Below are positions 23,581 to 33,560 of a DNA stretch of 64,000 nucleotides, piece after piece (the first letter of the stretch is position 1; the number at the start of each line of letters is the position of its first letter). The DNA is taken from positions 20,354,001-20,418,000 of the forward strand of contig NC_090793.1 in the NCBI RefSeq assembly GCF_040054535.1, given 5' to 3'. The position numbers and the translations under genes were made by a program. The notes below the pieces were generated by a model. It was not told the DNA's origin and did no database searches. It worked only from the letters and a program-made list of their open reading frames with translations. The stretch comes from Antennarius striatus. Taxonomy: Eukaryota; Chordata; Actinopteri; Lophiiformes; Antennariidae.

Positions 23581-25176
23581 ATGTTTTGTGGTGTTTTCTC
23601 AGTGAACATGGACAGAGAACCCCCCCTGATCCTCCTCCTGGCGCTGCTCCTCTGCGGCCGGGGCGACCCGGACCAGACGGGGTGTCCCCACCGGTGCCAC
23701 TGCTTCACCCCGGATCAGGTGCTGTGCACCGACGGGGGGATGCCCTACCTGCCCAGGAACGTCTCCAGGACGGTGAAGGAGTTCATCGTCATCTCCTCGG
23801 ACCTGCAGTACCTCTTCCCCCACACCTTAATGGAGAACCCCCACCTCACCAAGCTCATCTTCATCAACAACGCCCTGCGCAGCGTCCACGCCCAGGCCTT
23901 CCACCACCTGGCCGAGCTGCAGGAGCTGGAGATCAGCGGGAACCCCTGGCTGGACGGTCTACATGCGGGGACGTTCTCCAGTCAGGGGAACCTGACCACA
24001 CTTCTCCTGAACTTCAACCGCATCACCACGGTCCATCCTGGCACCTTCGACTCGCTCAGACGGCTGGAGACGCTGCAGATGAAGGGGAACGCCGTCTCAC
24101 AGCTGACTGCTCCTCTGTTCCTCCACCTCCACAGCCTGAGGGTTCTGGACCTGTCCCAGAATAAGATCCAGGGGGTGGGAAGGGAAACCTTCTCTGGGTT
24201 GGAAAGACTGGAGATCCTGAGAATCAGCTACAACCTCATCAGCAACCTGACGTCTGACGCGTTCCTGGAGGTTCCTCAGCTGGAGGAGCTTCACCTGGAA
24301 GGGAATCAGATTCTGGAGCTGGCTGACAACATCTTCTCCGTGCTGACCGACCTGAAGGTCCTGAACCTCAGGGGGAACCTTCTCACCACCTTCAGCGATA
24401 AACCCTTTGGAGGCCAGACCTCCAGTCTGCAGGAGCTGAATCTGAAAGGCAACAGACTGACCAGCCTGTCTTCTCTGACGACCTTCACGTCGCTCTCCAG
24501 CCTCATCCTGGCCTCCAACCACATGTCAACCCTTCCTGAGGATGTCTTTAGAAACAACACCTCATTGGAACATCTGGACCTGTCGGAGAACCAGCTCATC
24601 TCTCTGCCTCCAACCATCTTCAGCGGCCTGTGTGGCATCAAGTCCATCTACCTGAACCAGAACAACCTGAGCCGACTGGACGCCAAGCTGTTTGAGGACC
24701 AGGAGTTCATCCAGCAGCTGCACCTGTCCGACAACCACCTGGAGACGCTCCCCCCGGGTCTGATGGACCCGTTTGTCAGCCAGCACACGGTCCGGCTGCA
24801 CGGGAACCCCTGGAGGTGTGACTGCCACCTGGGGTACCTGCACGACTGGGTGCTGAGGAACGGCGCCGGCGTGGAGAAGCTGGACAGGATGCTCTGCCAG
24901 AGCCCCGCCTTCCTGAGCAGGAAGCCGGTGGCGTCCGTCGGTAAAGAGCAGCTGGTGTGTTGGGGGTCTGGAGACCAGATGCTGGATCTCCAGCGCTGCA
25001 GCCAGGAGGTTCACAACGACACGGTGATCATCAGGTGTAAGGTGGACAGGTGCGCCCCGCTGACGCTGAAGGTGCAGCTCCTGCAGGACGACGGCGCCGT
25101 GAAGGAGAACACCTTCAAACACCAGCCTGAGGATCCCGTCTGCAGAAACCAGACGGGGGTGGACGCTAACCGCTAA
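23581..25176 (+). CDS. cpn2: Carboxypeptidase N subunit 2-like secreted LRR protein
   Basis: Secreted leucine-rich-repeat protein matching the non-catalytic subunit of plasma carboxypeptidase N, which stabilises the catalytic subunit that trims C-terminal Arg/Lys from kinins and complement peptides. The coding region is one exon of 531 codons, normal for CPN2. Two in-frame starts exist (23581 and 23608). The second gives a cleaner signal peptide (MDREPPLILLLALLLCGRG), and a likely intron acceptor (TTTCCTGTAG) lies just before, so a 5'UTR intron is likely. After the signal come a cysteine cap (CPHRCHC, residues 35-41), about twelve 24-residue LRRs (residues 75-400), and an LRRCT cap (NPWRCDCHLGYL, about residues 405-460). 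A Cys-containing tail (IIRCKVDRC) resembles that of CPN2. Several N-X-S/T sites are visible (NVS, NLT, NNTS, NLS). LRRC15 and GP5 are related alternatives; the tail and lack of a membrane helix favour CPN2. Confidence 0.88.
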   Translation: MFCGVFSVNMDREPPLILLLALLLCGRGDPDQTGCPHRCHCFTPDQVLCTDGGMPYLPRNVSRTVKEFIVISSDLQYLFPHTLMENPHLTKLIFINNALRSVHAQAFHHLAELQELEISGNPWLDGLHAGTFSSQGNLTTLLLNFNRITTVHPGTFDSLRRLETLQMKGNAVSQLTAPLFLHLHSLRVLDLSQNKIQGVGRETFSGLERLEILRISYNLISNLTSDAFLEVPQLEELHLEGNQILELADNIFSVLTDLKVLNLRGNLLTTFSDKPFGGQTSSLQELNLKGNRLTSLSSLTTFTSLSSLILASNHMSTLPEDVFRNNTSLEHLDLSENQLISLPPTIFSGLCGIKSIYLNQNNLSRLDAKLFEDQEFIQQLHLSDNHLETLPPGLMDPFVSQHTVRLHGNPWRCDCHLGYLHDWVLRNGAGVEKLDRMLCQSPAFLSRKPVASVGKEQLVCWGSGDQMLDLQRCSQEVHNDTVIIRCKVDRCAPLTLKVQLLQDDGAVKENTFKHQPEDPVCRNQTGVDANR

Positions 25177-25377
25177 TCAGACTTTGTCCCTGTGCAAACA
25201 CGTCCGCCTGCATCAGCAGTCACATCAATGACGGGTCAATAATGTCGGCAATCGGCTGATAACCGTTAACACGCCCACTGAACAGATCACAGTCCCCTCT
25301 TTTATCACGTATGTAATCAATCAATGAACTGTGTGTGACGTGAGTCACCTGGAACCACAGCAGCTGTTCAATCAATC

Positions 25378-25383
25378 AATAAA
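25378..25383 (+). terminator. Poly(A) signal of cpn2
   Basis: AATAAA about 200 nt after the stop codon, the first canonical signal on this strand. Confidence 0.6.
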
Positions 25384-26829
25384 TCATCAGAACGATGGCT
25401 GTACAAGATTGATATTGATGAGACCGTTTTATTTTTTTCTGCTCAATGAAAAACTGTCCATCAAATATCACGTTTGTCGCTTCAAGGAATTTAAAAAAAA
25501 TGTTTAGGCTGAAATGATACCAAAGCTAACATCCAGAGGAGTGTCTCAGGTAAACGCCCGTCTTCAGAGTTCACAACAGATATGTAATCAGGCTGACTAA
25601 CAATGTGTGCTAGAGTGGATTGATAGTTTCCCTACAGAGATCAGTACAGTTAATCAAAATAAAAACTAAAACTATATTAAGACTGAATTAAAATGAAGTT
25701 CAAATGTGAGAAGGTTTTTAAAAGATGGATCCAGGACTTCATTCTGGTTCCTGTTTCCCTTCTCCTGCTTTTATGGTCGTCCATCATGGGGTTAAACAGA
25801 ACTGACGATATTTCACTTGTTAGTAATCCTAACCAGGTTGGATTTAACCTCACCAACACATGAGGCCACCAGTTAACTCCTCCATAAGACTTTACACATT
25901 AACCCTTTGCTTCATCTGCTCTACTCTGGGATTATTCTGCTTGTTGTTGTTGTCTTTCCGTTAACACAGGATGGAGGTGACCCTCCCCATCATGTAGGGG
26001 TCCCTGGCCCCCCCTCTGATCAGTCTGTTGCTCCTGAACACTGGGAGCGATGAAAAAGAGCGAGTGGGGGGGGGGGGACGCCTTGACACAACGAGGCACA
26101 CAGATGGCTACACCTTGAATGCAGCCCTCTACCCGGGGTTAATAAGGGTCAGAGGTCACGGGGTCGATTGGCCGCTCTGTCCGAGCTGAATGACATCACA
26201 ATTCACAGCAGAGTGAGCCGAGGCCGTCGGACGTCCACCGTGTGGAGGGCCTTCAGGAGTAATCCTCACTTGACCGAAACCACGGGACAAACGGGCTCTT
26301 CAAGATTTTAGATAATGAGCAGCAGCTCTATGGGTGCTGCTCAACGTTAAATTCATTTAGTGAAGGGGGGGGGGCAAAGCAAACAAGCTTGTTGACAAAA
26401 TGGTGAAATTTGTTTGAATTATTTTCTTTTTAATTGAAGCCCGATCGTATTGAAGACCAGATCACCTGCAGAGGGGTTTCTTACTTTATTATTCCCCATT
26501 GGAATAAAGAACAGAACCTGAGCGGATTCAGACATGACTTTAGTTTTTTTAAACTTTCTACAACACAAAGCAAGTCGAGTAGAGAATATTTAGCATTTAA
26601 TATTAATATTATTGATATATTTATTAATATTCAGCCAATGAACACAAAGAATCATTGAAATCCAACCCAGATATTTATGTACAGAATCGATGTAGGAAAC
26701 AGGAGGAGGGACGCTAACGTCTAACTAATACTTATTATTTATTATTTATTATTTATTCATTGATTTGTCTTATTATTAGGACGATGCTGACAGTACGATG
26801 CTGCAGCTCGTCTTAGAATTCAGACTGAA

Positions 26830-27035
26830 GATGGTGATGATGGTGATGATGATGATGGTGATGATGATGATGGTGATGGTGATGATGATGATGATGATGA
26901 TGGTGATGATGGTGGTGATGATGATGATGATGGTGATGATGGTGGTGATGATGAAGATGATGATAGTGATGGTGATGATGATGATGGTGGTGATGATGAT
27001 GATGATGATAATGATGATGATGATAATGATGATGG

Positions 27036-27120
<85 letters not shown>

Positions 27121-27244
27121 GACGATGATGGTGATGATGACGATGATGGTGATGATGACGATGATGGTGATGATGATGATGATGGTGATGATGACGATGA
27201 TGATGGTGATGGTGATGATGATAGTGATGATGACGATGATGGTG

Positions 27245-27297
<53 letters not shown>

Positions 27298-27361
27298 GAT
27301 GATGATGATGGTGATGGTGATGGTGATGGTGATGATGATGATGATGATTATGATGATGATG

Positions 27362-27393
<32 letters not shown>

Positions 27394-27421
27394 GATGATG
27401 ATGGTGATGGTGATGATGATG

Positions 27422-27478
<57 letters not shown>

Positions 27479-27500
27479 GTGATGGTGATGATGATGATGG
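26830..27500. repeat. (GAT/GGT)n trinucleotide array, about 670 bp
   Basis: Almost pure GAT repeat with scattered GGT, GAC and AAT variants. All frames on both strands stay open for over 200 codons (poly-Met, poly-His, poly-Ile). This is a property of the repeat, not coding. Confidence 0.97.
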
Positions 27501-27517
27501 TCATGTCGTGTTGTGAT

Positions 27518-27520
<3 letters not shown>

Positions 27521-27613
<93 letters not shown>
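27521..27613. repeat. (TG)n microsatellite
   Basis: About 46 TG units directly after the GAT array. Confidence 0.97.
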
Positions 27614-27614
<1 letters not shown>

Positions 27615-28084
27615 CTAATGATGGTGTGTGTTAGCTGGGGGGTAATAGAGTTCTCTTTAATACCCCACCACTCACTCTGCGCGCCGGACAAACCAACACC
27701 TGCAGGGTGGAGACGACGGCCTTTGGATCCATCAAAAGCACCTCTTGACCCCCCCACAGTGGGATCCCACCTCTCTTAGTGGGCAGTTAGCTCCACACAG
27801 CAGTGCCTGATGGGAGACGAGAGAATGGGAGGGGTGGGGACATTAGATGTCCAAAGCGGCACAAAGCGCTGGGGGGGGGGGTCACAAAGAGTTAAGCTGG
27901 GCTGGTGAGGGGGGGGGGGCGGCGCCTTTGGACAAAGAGTAGAGGTCAAATGAGACCAGGCGCCTGGGGCGAGAACTCAAGAGGAGGGTTGATCTGTAGC
28001 GTAGCGTTAGCACGGGAGGGGGTCGGGCATCACCACGTTTAGGTGGATGACATCAGAAACAGGAAGTGCATCATCGCCTCGTGA

Positions 28085-28285
28085 ACGGTAACCGATACCG
28101 GCGCTACTGTAACCGATACCGGCGCTACGGTAACCGACACCAGCGCTACGGTAACCGACACCAGCGCTACGGTAACCGACACCGGCGCTACGGTAACCGA
28201 CACCAGCGCTACGGTAACCGATACCGGCGCTACGGTAACCAACACCAGCGCTATGGTAACCGACACCGGCACTACGGTAACTGAC
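28085..28285. repeat. 21-bp minisatellite
   Basis: About nine copies of CGGTAACCGACACCGGCGCTA with C/T and G/A variants. The unit length is divisible by three, so it stays open in both strands. Each unit carries GGTAACC, a short palindrome. Confidence 0.92.
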
Positions 28286-28602
28286 ATCAGCATCGTTGTG
28301 TGGCTCACCATTAGGTCCTGTGCCTCAGGCGGGGAGAGGGTGACCCCCCCCCACCCTGACACTGTGACCCCAACACCTCCAGAACACAAACAGGACGTTC
28401 TACACCCTCAAAATATGAACAAGCCGGGTTGATATTTACCCCCCAGTGCGCCCAAACACCCTCTGGGGGCTGAATTACAACCAGCTGACCTGGTGGGGGT
28501 GTTAAGTGGACGACGTTACCAGAACGGTGGCCTTTAGTACACTCTGTCCCTCCCCAATGGAGAAGAACAACAGGCGATAAGCTCCTTATCTCACTTTACA
28601 AT

Positions 28603-28845
28603 CATGGAGGACCAATCAGACGACACAATCATGGAGGACCAATCAGACGACACAATCATGGAGGACCAATCAGACGACACAATCATGGAGGACCAATCAG
28701 ACGACACAATCATGGAGGACCAATCAGACGACACAATCATGGAGGACCAATCAGACGACACAATCATGGAGGACCAATCAGACGACACAATCATGGAGGA
28801 CCAATCAGACGACACAATCATGGAGGACCAATCAGACGACACAGA
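28603..28845. repeat. 27-bp minisatellite with a perfect CCAAT box in each copy
   Basis: Nine essentially identical copies of a 27-bp unit (CATGGAGGACCAATCAGACG then ACACAAT). Each copy has CCAATCAG, the preferred NF-Y site. The array also reads as an uninterrupted MEDQSDDTI repeat, but it lacks homology, splice context and codon variation, so I treat it as non-coding. Confidence 0.95.
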
Positions 28846-28956
28846 CTCTTCTCCTCCAGCTGTTTGGTGGGGGCGTGAGGAGGAACTACATGTTCAGCAG
28901 TGCACAACTTCCCATACTGGGTGATCATGATCAGGTTTTCAGAGACCTGTCCAGAT

Positions 28957-29005
28957 TAGAATCCAGATTAGAATCCAGATTAGAATCCAGATTAGAATCC
29001 AGATC
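28957..29005. repeat. 12-bp minisatellite (ATTAGAATCCAG)
   Basis: Four copies of ATTAGAATCCAG. Confidence 0.9.
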
Positions 29006-29208
29006 TAAGCTGAGAGACTTCATCAGATCTCCACGTCTGAATGTTTTTCTTTCGATCGACCCTTTTTCCCATTAATCACAAAAGCTGCCTTCCTGTCACT
29101 AAAGCTCGGTGACGTGCTGCTGCAGCATCACCTGTTGCTGTACGAAGGACCTGATCCAATAGGAGCGTCTGCACTGATGTCACCATGACAGCAGAGACAC
29201 ACAGGCTC

Positions 29209-29440
29209 ATCATCCTGATGAGGCACAGGTGTGGAGATGAGGCACAGGTGTGGAGATGAGGCACAGGTGTGGAGATGAGACTCATTCATCTCATGTTGTT
29301 CTGCTGTCCTGGGGTGTGGTAGGGGGTGGAGCCAAACTTTTCGCTGGAGTCTTGTCTCCACACCTGTGCCTCATCTCCACACCTGTGCCTCATCTCCACA
29401 CCTGTGCCTCATCTCCACACCTGTGCCTCATCAGGATGAT
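29209..29440. repeat. Inverted 19-bp arrays forming a large potential hairpin
   Basis: The left arm (29209-29279) is ATCATCCTGAT followed by three copies of GAGGCACAGGTGTGGAGAT. The right arm (29356-29440) is the reverse complement with four copies, ending CATCAGGATGAT. The loop of about 76 bp plus the right flank to 29455 matches the dispersed repeat at 7525-7665, which has only one copy of the end. Confidence 0.88.
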
Positions 29441-30904
29441 TAACCTGAGGCCTTTCTTCCAGACTGACGTCTCGTTTGTTGGACTTTTCTGGTGTTTGCT
29501 GGACGTTGGACTAAACTGACCGACAGCCTCTCCTGGGGGGTCCTGACCCCGTCTGCAACCAGGTGTGTGTTCAGAAAATGTCACAGAATCACAACCACTG
29601 GAAGTCACTACAAAACAAATCTGTCTTTATATTGTGTGACCCCCCCTCTCATAAAGACACTGGTATAGACAGGTGTGAACGAACTGGATGTCTGTTTGAC
29701 TTGAACTTAATTCACCCCCCCCCCCCCCACACACACACACACACAGGCTGCAGCAGGTTGTTGGTTCTCACCCCTCCACACTAAGCTGAGCTGTTTGTCT
29801 GTGGGGGGGGCCATGGCGTCTCTGGTTAAAGTGATCCTTGTGTTTTCCTCGGGGACAAACTGAACCCCCACAGGAAACCAGAGCTGCCGTTTCCACGCGG
29901 ACCCTGAACACAACGTCTCCTTTGAAGGCTTGTTGACTTGTGATGGAGCTGCTGGCTCTAAAAGCCATAAATCCACCCCCCCCCCCAGTGTTGAGGTGTC
30001 ACTCGGGGGCTGGACCCCCCCCCCCGGAAGCGATGCTTCCACCAACATGTTCCTGAGTTTCTGCAAAAACAAGCAGCTAAATCAAAACAGGGTGAATCGG
30101 AGTGACGGGGGCTCCCTCCCCATGGATGTGGAGACCATAAGCATTCATTAGCCTTGATGTGAACCCCCCCCCATCATAAGAACAATGCCACACCTATTCA
30201 CCCCCAGAGGCCGAGGCAGCGGCGGCTTCCGGTGGGTGTCAGAGAGACGGCCAACCCTCGAGGGGGGGCCATCAATCAGACATGTTTACTGCATTTAAAG
30301 GGAAAACATGGGATTCAATGGGGGGGGGGGGTCGTCATTAAACAGATTCATTGATCGGTTCGGGTCGGTTCGACCCGTCAGCACTTCAGCTCCTCTTATC
30401 TGGAGAGACCGGTCCGTCCTGGGGGGGCACTCCAGAGGGGGACCCTTGAGATGGGGCGACAATAAGCCTTCTTCAGCGCGGGGAGTGTGACAGCACCCCC
30501 CCACCCCACCCACCATTAAAGCTCTTCCTGGATAAACAAGGGGAGGGTCCTTTATGAAGATGGAGAGGGTCACAAAGAGAGGAGCCACGGAGCCTCTCGG
30601 GGGCCCCGCTTTGTTTTTGTGTTTGGGGGGGTCTTCTCAAAGGACGCCCCATAGGTGGGGGAGCACTATTTGTGTCTTTAAGTCCTCCTTACTGCCAGTC
30701 TTCTCTCGCCGGGGCAAAACAGACGTGTAGACGCAGTTTAGTCCACAAAGAGAAGGTTCTGGAGTCAGGGGGGGGGCCACGGACACACACTTCCTGTTTG
30801 AGACACGATTAAACACTCTTTTTAATATTTCACGCTAAATAGTGTTTGAGTTGTTATTTATTGAACAACTCAAATACATCATCATCACTGTTTATTCATG
30901 GTTA

Positions 30905-31000
30905 TCGTCCATTAAATTTAATTAATTTAAATGAAATGAAATTAATTTTAATTTAATTTAATTTAATTTAATTTAAATTAAATTAAATTAAATTAAATTC
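30905..31000. repeat. (AATTT)n / (AAATT)n pentanucleotide array
   Basis: An AATTT run that turns into its reverse complement AAATT halfway (about 30935-31000), making a near-palindromic AT-rich block. A (TG)n run of about 17 units follows at 31040-31075. Confidence 0.88.
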
Positions 31001-31036
31001 CATGAATAATTTAATCAGGAGCATCCCAGCAGTGGT

Positions 31037-31077
<41 letters not shown>

Positions 31078-31542
31078 CTCTGGAGGAGCCACCGTTGGCT
31101 CCTGTCAAAGGGGGCCCCTGTCCTCTGGTGATGGCCCCCCAGGTCTGCTGACAGGCCGCCAGACTCCAGGCTCCGTGCTGCTGGAATGAGGGGCACCTGT
31201 GACCCCCCCGGTCACGCTCCGTGTCAGCACCACGCTCCGGGACACACGCTGGGGCCACCGGGCCCCGTGGACGGCCCCTGACTGGATGGGCCCCCGCTGG
31301 TCTACTGCACAGAATCCCCTCAAAGTCACATGTAGGCTCCAGTTTGAGTCACTAGGCCTCATCTGATGTATGCTGGGGGGGGGGCATACATTCAGGATGT
31401 ATGTGTAGGGGCGGGGGGTTCGAGTAAAGGGATGCTACCCGGCTTTCCACTTGTCTGTACGGCCCATCGTCATGGCAACCTGATGGGGTTTTAAGGAAGA
31501 AGAAAAACAAGTACTGCAAAAGTGGTAAACAAGATAAAAGGT

Positions 31543-31548
31543 TTTATT
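31543..31548 (-). terminator. Candidate poly(A) signal of hes1
   Basis: AATAAA on the minus strand about 565 nt after the hes1 stop codon. It is a reasonable 3'UTR length for the family but is not proved. Confidence 0.4.
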
Positions 31549-31556
31549 TATACAGG

Positions 31557-31660
31557 GCTTCATAAGGCTTCACAAGGCTTCACAAGGCTTCACAAGGCTT
31601 CATAAGGCTTCATAAGGCTTCACAAGGCTTCATAAGGCTTCACAAGGCTTCATAACGCAT
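31557..31660. repeat. 10-bp minisatellite (GGCTTCAYAA)
   Basis: About ten copies of GGCTTCACAA or GGCTTCATAA, just downstream of the candidate hes1 poly(A) signal. A short (AATC)n run follows at 31773-31807. Confidence 0.92.
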
Positions 31661-31771
31661 CAAGTGCGACATATCAAAACACTTTTTAAAAAAATCACAG
31701 TGAGCAACACGAGTCCCTATCGTCCGTGTCGAGAACATCAGGCGTGTGAACACATTTACAAAATGTACAGG

Positions 31772-31808
<37 letters not shown>

Positions 31809-32111
31809 GTTTTCACTTCTAAAGCTTTCATCACACCAACAGACATTCTGACGCGCTTTAACAGGCGAAACCCCCCAGAACGACCTGCCTGATGCTCACA
31901 CCCCCCCTCAGCATCCTGAACCCACTCAGTCCACCTGCATCACCAGTTAAGCTCCGCCCACTGATGCTCCACTCACACCTCACCTCTGGGGGGAGGGGTC
32001 ACGTTACTCGTCCTACTCTTCAGGGTTGCTGGGTTCCTCCTGACTACTGAATAAACTATGGATTCTCTCTTGGGGGGCCGCCTGTGGGTCCAGACCAGGC
32101 CCCAACACCTC

Positions 32112-33284
32112 CTACCAGGGCCTCCACACCGAGTCTGAGGTGACTGGGGGGCCGCCGGGCGTCACGTGATGCCCGTTGGGCGCCGCCAGCGGCAGCAGAG
32201 CTGCACTAGGAACCAGAACGGCGAACTGTCCATCGGCCGTCGGCACCACCTGGAAGCCGCCGTACAGCTTCACGCCGTCCGGCTGGGGGTGCACCCCCAC
32301 GCCGCTTTTACACGCCATCTGAGGGGGAGGGGCTGGGATGGGCGTGGCATTCTGAGGAAGTCCCATCGGAGGCGTGAAGAAGTTGGCGGCGTTGATGTGG
32401 GTCACGCAGGCCGCCAGGTGACCCAGGAGGCGGGTCCTCATGTCGGCGTTCACGCCTTCGCACGTGGACAGGAAGCGGGTGACCTCGCCGATGCACTCGC
32501 TGAAGCCGGCTCGGTATTTACCCAGAATGCACGGGTCGGCGTTCACCGCGGCTGAAGGGGAGATCAGAAACAAATCAGACCGATCGATCGATAGACTCAA
32601 CTTTTATTCTGAAGGGCCAGGGGCCCCAGATGGAGCGGCATCAGAGGCCCCTGATGGAGCGGCACCAGGGGCCCCTGATGGAGCGGCACCAGGGGCCCCT
32701 GATGGAGCGGCACCAGGGGCCCCGGATGGAGCGACATCAGGGGCCCCGGATGGAGCGACATCAGGGGCCCCTGATGGAGCGACACCAGGGGCCCCTGATG
32801 GAGCGGCACCAGGGGCCCCTGATGGAGCGGCACCAGGGGCCAGTGCTCACATACCCGTCATCTGCAGGCGCTGCAGGCCCCTCAGGTGCTTCACCGTCAT
32901 CTCCAGGATGTCGGCCTTCTCCAGCTTGGAGTGTCTGGAGCTCTGGGGACACATGGGGGGGTTAGAGCTCACGTTCTCCGGGGGGGCCCTGAATCGGTCC
33001 CGGTCTGAACCCCTTACGTCTTTCTTCAGCGCGTCCGTGATCAGGGTCTTCAGCTGGCCCAGACTCTCGTTGATGCGCGCGCGCCTCCGCTTCTCCATGA
33101 TTGGCTTAGAGGACTGGAGGGGGGGGGTGAGAAGGGCTGACCTGTAATAAAGTAACGGAGTAACGGAACCGGGGCTCCGGGGCTCCGGTAGCCTTACCTT
33201 CCTGCTCTCCGGTAGGACGCGGGGTTTCTCCGGTGAGGTCGCCGCCGCAGCGGGGGACGTCCGGTCCGAACTACCGGCGGGCAT
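32112..33284 (-). CDS. hes1: Hes1/Her6-like bHLH-Orange transcriptional repressor
   Basis: Nuclear bHLH repressor, the main Notch effector of the hairy/E(spl) class, binding N-box and class C sites and recruiting Groucho/TLE. Exons: 33284-33198, 33113-33018, 32942-32855, 32551-32112 (87+96+88+440 nt), giving 236 aa with the standard four-exon hes structure. It begins [10 protein letters not shown]. The basic region [20 protein letters not shown] carries the hairy-class proline. Helix 2 contains [16 protein letters not shown]. The Orange domain runs from [12 protein letters not shown] to about residue 150. A conserved [18 protein letters not shown] block precedes the C-terminal WRPW, the Groucho/TLE tetrapeptide. 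Introns 1 and 2 are 84 and 75 bp; intron 3 is swollen to 303 bp by a minisatellite. The protein is shorter than mammalian HES1 (about 280 aa), so the her9/hes4 paralogue is an alternative. Linkage to cpn2 and atp13a3 supports hes1. Confidence 0.92.
32613..32840. repeat. 24-bp minisatellite in hes1 intron 3
   Basis: About nine copies of GGGGCCCCTGATGGAGCGGC followed by ACCA, with CGG/TGG and C/T variants, filling most of the third intron of hes1. Both strands stay open because 24 is divisible by three. Confidence 0.94.
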
Positions 33285-33560
33285 CTTCGGTCCGGGAGCT
33301 GTACCGTCACGCAGGTCCCGCCTCCTCTCCTCGGTCCCGGCTCGGAGCTCCTCGCCGCCTCCTGTCCTGGGTTCCACTCCGCTCCCGGTGCCAGCGACTC
33401 CGGTTTTATCCACCGATCCCGCACGCGAGCGGCTCGTGTGCGCGTGTCCAATGAGCGCGCGGGACACGGGGCGGAGGGCGGCGGGCTCGTGCGGCGGGAC
33501 GCTGTGATTGGCTGCTGTCAGAGACCGTCGTGCCCACTGACGTGACTTCACGGACTACCA
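33285..33560 (-). promoter_or_regulatory. hes1 upstream region with two N-boxes and CCAAT boxes
   Basis: CpG-rich sequence directly upstream of the hes1 start. CACGAG, the N-box bound by Hes proteins, occurs on the minus strand at 33433-33438 and 33486-33491. A CCAAT box on the gene strand lies at 33507-33511 and an opposite one at 33448-33452. A CRE-like TGACGTGA follows at about 33538-33545. Mammalian Hes1 represses itself through N-boxes, so autoregulation is plausible. I did not see the paired RBPJ sites (GTGGGAA) within 300 bp. The transcription start is not defined. Confidence 0.5.

Larger units (their letters stand above)
25177..32111. other. Non-coding spacer between cpn2 and hes1
   Basis: The two genes converge here. 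Apart from listed tandem repeats, unique GC-rich blocks (about 26090-26300, 27640-28020, 30190-30760, 31080-31460) show recurring short motifs such as CACAAAG and long poly-G/C runs. No ORF here resembles a protein; the long His, Met, Asp or Ile frames at 26.8-27.7 kb are translations of a GAT repeat. These blocks are candidates for hes1 enhancers, by inference only. Confidence 0.55.

Noticed and set aside
26813-27757. Open frames of 240-314 codons made of His, Met or Ile
   Set aside because: They are translations of the GAT and GT repeats in different frames; every frame is open and there is no homology.
28603-28924. MEDQSDDTI repeat as a coding repeat protein
   Set aside because: The 27-bp units are near identical at DNA level with no synonymous variation, the array is open on both strands, and no splice or homology support exists.
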